This document shows positions 59,735 through 64,000 of a DNA stretch of 64,000 nt, one piece after another (the first letter of the stretch is position 1; each line of letters opens with the position of its first letter). The translations under genes were made by a program, and so were the position numbers. The notes under the pieces are model-generated. The model was not told where the DNA came from. It searched no databases and saw only the letters and a program-made list of their open reading frames with translations. Source of the DNA: Tubiluchus corallicola (Eukaryota > Priapulida > Priapulimorpha > Priapulimorphida > Tubiluchidae); NCBI GenBank assembly GCA_030141605.1, contig JAQGDQ010000226.1, forward strand, positions 120,001 to 184,000, given 5' to 3'.

Positions 59735-61087
59735 AATCAGAAACATTAAAGCGCCCAAAAGGCATTGCTATCAAATTTCTCCGTCCTCCTTGACAGGTGG
59801 GATAAACTCTTCCTTAGACTAGAAGAGATTGTGTAAATAAGTTTTGCATTGTTTAGTATTGCTACTGTTGTTAACATCATTTGAATAACAACTTGTTGTT
59901 GTTATTGTTAACACTGTTTGAATAGCTGCTTATTAAGTTGTTAAAATATTACTTACCTGAGTTACCTTATACTTATCTTGTGCACAAAACAGGCTCTTTG
60001 TTATAAACCTGAAAAAAATAATGATAAAAATGTTATTGATAAATTCTGTCTAATTGTGTGATAGAACATGTACAGTATAACCTACTGGGAAACCAAACAA
60101 ATGCTGTATAAACTTTATCATAAACACAAAGAGTAACCAATGCTGTATGTCATTGCTTATTATACTTGCTAATACTTGTGCATGTCCTCGGTTAGCAATC
60201 CACTAGTAATTTAAATGTAACGATTGATAAAATCGTACGCATCCTAAATCGATGCCCTTTGTTAAGAATGTGTATCCTAAATCGATACTCTGGACTCAAA
60301 TCGTCATGATGATTTTATAATCTAGAGATTGAATGTTATTTGTAGCGAAACTCGATAGAGAAATATTAAGTTTATGGTTAAGTTGTATGTAATGAAAATT
60401 GTTACGAATGTAGCGTGATAGTTATATACGAAATTACTTTGAAATTTAATGCCACTATTAAATTGGATAAAAAAAAACTTAACCCCTTTTTACGTAACCC
60501 AAATACTCCGTTTTGCAATGGTGTGATTGGTATTGTCGTGTTTGTAAATCCACGGCGCCCAAACTGCTTGGTGGCGCCATCTCATACTTAAGATGTTAGA
60601 TGTTACCGTTAAAATGATTAAGAAATGACAACAAAATTTATTTCTTGTAAAAGTTAAATGACTTTAAAGGTTAAAGTATCAAATAGTTTATGTTATTTCC
60701 AACTTCCTGGTCGGAGTGTCGTGAAGCTCACGATGTCATATGTTATTATTTTTTATTATTATGTCATATGTCATTATTTTTTATTCATTATGTCATATTA
60801 TTGCATTCTCTGGTTAAAACATTAAAAATCCCACACAAGAAATTTCAGCTGTAAAATAGGTCTATTTCTTTATATACAGTCTCAGCTTTCATTCTTGCAC
60901 TATGTAGTATGCATAGCATACCTTTCATTGAATTGCTGGCTTCCTTGCTTCATAGAAAACTTACCTGGGCAGTTGGCTCTCAGAGATCATTGAATAAACA
61001 TGTGCTGTTACTGATTTGTATAAATAAACTCACCTGTGTTCTACCTATGCTGATGTCTTTTACCTTCAGAAATTCTTCATATATATT

Positions 61088-61195
61088 ACATAGCACTAAA
61101 AGCCTGAAAGTAGTATGTAAACAGAAAAGAAGGAAAATTCTTCGTAATTTAAAATGTTCGTGCCAACTAGTAAAATGCCGCTGACTCACCAGTTC
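61088..61195 (+). repeat. Direct repeat flanking the BEL element, right copy
   Basis: It is the near-identical partner of 55892-56000. Here it runs on into the R3 repeat. Confidence 0.8.
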
Positions 61196-61400
61196 TAAAA
61201 CGTATTTTTAATCTCAATGACAATTTATACGTTTGTTTAGTTTGTGAAGCGTGTGCTTTGATTATGTTTCTAAACTTTACCAATGTTATCTAAACTTGTT
61301 TCAAATGTTCTACCCTCAAAATGGCTGCACCTAACGGTCACTCACGTGTTTAAATTTCAAGTTTTTTACAGCGTTGCTGCTAAAACAAGCTCAGTGTGCA
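61130..61400 (+). repeat. Dispersed repeat family R3, copy 2
   Basis: Same block order as the copies at 47137 and 62560. It ends about 115 bp upstream of Src-like exon 3. Its 5' part (61088-61195) is also duplicated at 55892-56000. Confidence 0.75.
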
Positions 61401-61514
61401 ATAAGGAAGCTTGTAGGTGATACGAATTTTAAGACCAGTTTTAAGCTTGTGTAGGTAAAGGGTTTTTTGTGCTTTAAAAATCTATCGGAAGCTTGTTCTT
61501 CTGCCTTATTATAG

Positions 61515-61616
61515 TGACCCTAACTGGTGGCTGGCTGAAAGCTTAAAAACTGGTCAACAAGGATGGGTGCCATTCAACTACGTCACACGTTCACATGGAG
61601 ATCTCAGTATAGAAGA
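61515..61616 (+). CDS. Src-family-like: Src/Frk-like tyrosine kinase, coding exon 3 (SH3, second half)
   Basis: It completes the split Ser and then encodes DPNWWLAESLKTGQQGWVPF and NYVTRSHGDLSIE. These are the WW, GxVPxNYV ligand-groove residues of an SH3 domain; the usual Ser of PSNYV is Phe. The acceptor is TTATTATAG and the donor GAAGA|GTAAAT, leaving two bases. In Src genes the next exon starts the SH2 domain (EWYFG...). Confidence 0.95.
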
Positions 61617-62128
61617 GTAAATGAATTTAAATATTTTTCTTATTTTTAGTTCTTCTTCTCCTTCTTGTTGATATATTTAGCCGTGGTTTTAATTTCATGC
61701 GTATATACAAAAGAAGTTTTTCTTAAATTAGCTTGTATGTTTCGGCTCGTTTTTGTTTGCACGAATGTATTTTTTAATAATCGCATTTCTTCCACCATGG
61801 CAAATTTTGCAACATTTCATCGTTTATGGGTACTTCATGTTGGACTTAATTACATTTATTTTCTTATTATTGTGAACGACTGAAAATCATTAAAAAACAT
61901 TTAATTTGCAATTAGATTAATAACCTGCAAAACTGCCATTGCTGTAGTAGATATGGCTTCTATCTATCTGTTACCTATTCTAAAAATGGGGTTAACCTAA
62001 TAGCAAATGGTTGCTCTAGTTTTGCTATATTCTGTTCTACGAGTTGACCTTTACAAGACATTGTAAGCAGACATCAGTTTTACCTGTATTTCTGTGGAAA
62101 CTTCGGTATCAATAAACTTCGGAATCAA

Positions 62129-62186
<58 letters not shown>

Positions 62187-62241
62187 CTGCCTTTCTGAAT
62201 GTTGCAATGCTTACCATTTCAATTCGCTGAATTTTTCTTAG
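61617..62241. other. Src-like intron(s) where an SH2 exon is expected but not visible
   Basis: The preceding exon leaves phase 2 and the following one enters phase 1, so direct joining would shift the frame and reach a stop. An exon for the N-terminal half of SH2 (WYFGK...FLVRES) must therefore exist. I find no such coding sequence here. The region is AT-rich and ends in a (CT)n tract. Confidence 0.7.
62132..62183. repeat. CT dinucleotide microsatellite
   Basis: About 26 CT units lie 58 bp before the SH2 exon. Such tracts often collapse or break assemblies. Confidence 0.95.
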
Positions 62242-62400
62242 GTCCATTTGCTTTGTCAGTCTTGGCAGAAGACGATGAGCGTGGACTGGTTGTTGTTCAT
62301 TACAAAGTACAAGCTATTCAAGATGGCTCAAGGGGTTACTTCATCAAGCGAACAAAGCAATTTGCTGATCTAAAAAGCCTGGTGGAATTCTACAAAGGAG
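62242..62400 (+). CDS. Src-family-like: Src/Frk-like tyrosine kinase, SH2 second-half exon
   Basis: This exon encodes PFALSVLAEDDERGLVVVHY, KVQAIQDGSRGYFIKRTKQF and ADLKSLVEFYKG. That is the second half of an SH2 domain (ALSV, HYKV/I, GxFI, F..L..LVExY). The histidine of VVHYKV corresponds to the phosphotyrosine-pocket histidine. The acceptor is TTTTTCTTAG and the donor GGAG|GTATTA. The entry phase G|GT fits the usual intron after the ESE..KG position. The arginine of FLVRES would be on the missing preceding exon. Confidence 0.95.
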
Positions 62401-63378
62401 GTATTACTAATGTCACAATTTATTTGTTAAAAGGGAAGAAAGAGGAAATCTTTAATGTGTATTGCAAAGAAATTTCTAAACAAAGATATTACTTATCATT
62501 ACGCTTACCTGCTTGAAAGTCTTTTGTATGTAATTGTAAAAAAAATCTTGGGGAGTTAAAATATTCGCGCCACCTGGTAAGACGGCATGGCATCGCCATC
62601 CCAGTGTGCACCACTGATTCACCAAAAACATATTATTGATCCTACTGACAATATAAAGTTATTTATACTTTTACTGAGTTAGCGAAGAGTGAGCCAGAAA
62701 TGCCGTGATTATTTTTCAAACTTTACATAATGTCAACTAAGCTTGTTTAAACAGCTTTTATCCAACGTTACTGCTAACAGAACTGTGAAACCTTCAACCC
62801 ACTGACCTACACCTACACATGTCATTTGTGTTATTATATTATGTTTTTGCTAGTTGTTTATGGTTTATTTATATACGGAATGACTGACTAATTGACTGAA
62901 TGAGTAAGTGATTGACCAACCTGTTGGCTGATCAACTGACTGGCAGATTTATTGACCAAAAAAACGAAAATCTTTTAGTACTGCGCTTTTAAACAATTTT
63001 AATATAACTTTTAAGTTACGGTAGCAAGATAAAGGGAAGACCTGAAACAGGAACCAACGAACTAATTTCACTGACTATAAGAAACGAAAATGTTCTTCTA
63101 TATAAAACTCTCTTTACAAATTTACACGAAGTTTGGTTGTAAAAGCTTATGTTTTGAAGTAATCCCAAAAACTTTTACTTTAAATTCAATATTACAGAAA
63201 AAGTCAAATACGTGGCGATTTCTTCGCTTCCAATAAGTAGACTAAAAAACGTGCTCAATTCTGATTGGCTGACCTGCTAAATGCATATCACGAAGACAAG
63301 TTTTACAGGCAATTCTAAATAAGTACAACCTTAGATTAAAGGGCGAGAAAAATCTTCCGAACAGCTTATATTTGCTAG
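62401..63378. other. Src-like intron after SH2 exon
   Basis: A 978-bp intron. It holds the third R3 repeat copy (62560-62790). I see nothing else. Confidence 0.8.
62560..62790 (+). repeat. Dispersed repeat family R3, copy 3
   Basis: Aligns with the copies at 47137 and 61130 (GCGCCACCTGGTAAGA..., GTGCACCACTGATTCACC, TTTCAAACTTTACATAATGT). It lies in the intron after the SH2 exon. Confidence 0.75.
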
Positions 63379-63528
63379 AAACTGGAGGGTTGCGATGTAA
63401 GTTGATCACACCATGTCCAAAGATAACACCGACCATTATGGATAACATTGATGCCTGGGAAATAGACAGAGAACTTCTGCAATTGAAGCGAAAGATTGGC
63501 AGCGGCAATTATGGCGAAGTCTATTATG
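63379..63528 (+). CDS. Src-family-like: Src/Frk-like tyrosine kinase, SH2 end, linker and start of kinase domain
   Basis: After completing a split Glu the exon reads TGGLRCKLITPCPK (end of SH2), a short linker with two prolines (ITPTIMDNID), then AWEIDRELLQLKRKIGSGNY and GEVYYG. The last is the tyrosine-kinase N-lobe with the glycine-rich loop GSGNYGEV. WEI is the Src-family landmark before the kinase domain. The donor is TATG|GTTAGT in phase 1. The KLITPCPK tail and IGSGxxGEV loop are closer to Frk/Src42-type than to vertebrate Src (LGQGCFGEV). The lysine, catalytic and activation loops and the C-tail lie right of the window. Confidence 0.93.
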
Positions 63529-64000
63529 GTTAGTATAACGTGATTTTATGCAAAGTTGTAGAATTATAAGTAAAATGCTTTAATCGTTGATATAGTCAAA
63601 AAAGAAGTTAGGATCTAGAATCTAGGAAATATGATTAGTAAATTAAACTAGAATAAGATGAGAAAAATGTTTATTCGAAAAATATCACGTAATTATCTGT
63701 TAAACTAAACCTACAAATCTTTGGTGCTTTTTTGAGGCGAATAAAATGAAATGAATGAGAAGCCAGGTTTTTTCACTTTGTGAATGTAGTTTATTTCAAA
63801 TGTCAAATCAAGTTACTAGTACTGTATTATAAAATGACGCGGATAAAGATAAATAATAATAAAGACAGGCCAGCTGTACACATTTTTCAGGGCAAATTCT
63901 AGAGTTGTTATAAGAATAATCTCTTTTGTTTTGGTCAGTTAACTGCATGAGCAAGGTGGTCATGTACTATTGAGGACTTAGGTGCCACACTATAATGAAA
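63529..64000. other. Src-like intron continuing off the right edge
   Basis: No further kinase exon is recognised before the window ends. Confidence 0.7.

Larger units (their letters stand above)
55244..61514. other. Src-like intron between the two SH3 exons
   Basis: A 6.3 kb intron occupied mainly by an internally deleted BEL/Pao retroelement (about 56150-59800, possibly with LTRs outside). A 105-bp direct repeat lies at 55892-56000 and 61088-61195. About 55300-55890 and 59800-61080 have no recognised gene. GAAGAAGAAG runs lie near 55735. Confidence 0.75.

Noticed and set aside
1-64000. tRNA, rRNA or bacterial-type operon signals
   Set aside because: No cloverleaf-like or rRNA sequence was recognised, and the exon-intron structure and transposon content are those of an animal nuclear genome.

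Overview
This is AT-rich, gene-poor, repeat-laden nuclear DNA from an animal, most likely an invertebrate or early-branching metazoan. Three animal genes can be supported: a G-protein-coupled-receptor kinase of the GRK2/3 (beta-ARK) type, an HS3ST-like heparan sulfate 3-O-sulfotransferase, and a Src/Frk-like cytoplasmic tyrosine kinase. BEL/Pao retrotransposon remnants, LINE 3' ends, hAT-like and pogo-like non-autonomous elements and many unrelated minisatellites make up most of the rest. The sequence does not support a species name.

Layout. 1-21.8 kb (minus strand): the first four coding exons of the GRK2/3 gene, at 21675-21787, 10374-10450, 2931-3004 and 1216-1317. All splice phases agree. 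The gene leaves the window on the left. Its introns of 11.2, 7.4 and 1.6 kb are filled with tandem arrays (5, 42, 44, 56 and 63 bp units) and small transposons. 21.8-45.1 kb: intergenic, with arrays of 37, 79, about 65 and 76 bp units, terminal-inverted-repeat elements with recognisable target duplications, a foldback element, two decayed Tc1-like transposase pieces and two LINE fragments. 45144-46241 (plus): an intact single-exon HS3ST-like gene. 46.2-52 kb: dispersed repeats and a nested transposon cluster, in which a BEL/Pao integrase region (minus) is interrupted by a 1.5 kb LTR-like insertion and joined to the 3' end of a LINE. 52-63.5 kb (plus): the 5' part of the Src-like kinase gene, with exons for the acylated N-terminus, SH3 (two exons), the second half of SH2, and the start of the kinase domain. 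A second BEL/Pao element, internally deleted and itself carrying an insertion, sits in the 6.3 kb intron that splits the SH3 domain.

The three genes are not an operon. GRK2/3 would phosphorylate activated receptors, the Src-like kinase would signal at the membrane, and HS3ST would modify heparan sulfate in the Golgi. I see no functional link beyond chance neighbourhood.

I did not find a clearly new multi-gene system. The observations most worth a second look are: the SH2 exon carrying the phosphotyrosine-binding arginine, which should lie at 61617-62241 but cannot be seen; a 12-unit higher-order repeat inside the 56-bp array; a 44-bp intronic array carrying a CCAAT box and a TAATTA site in nearly every unit; and the nested retroelements.
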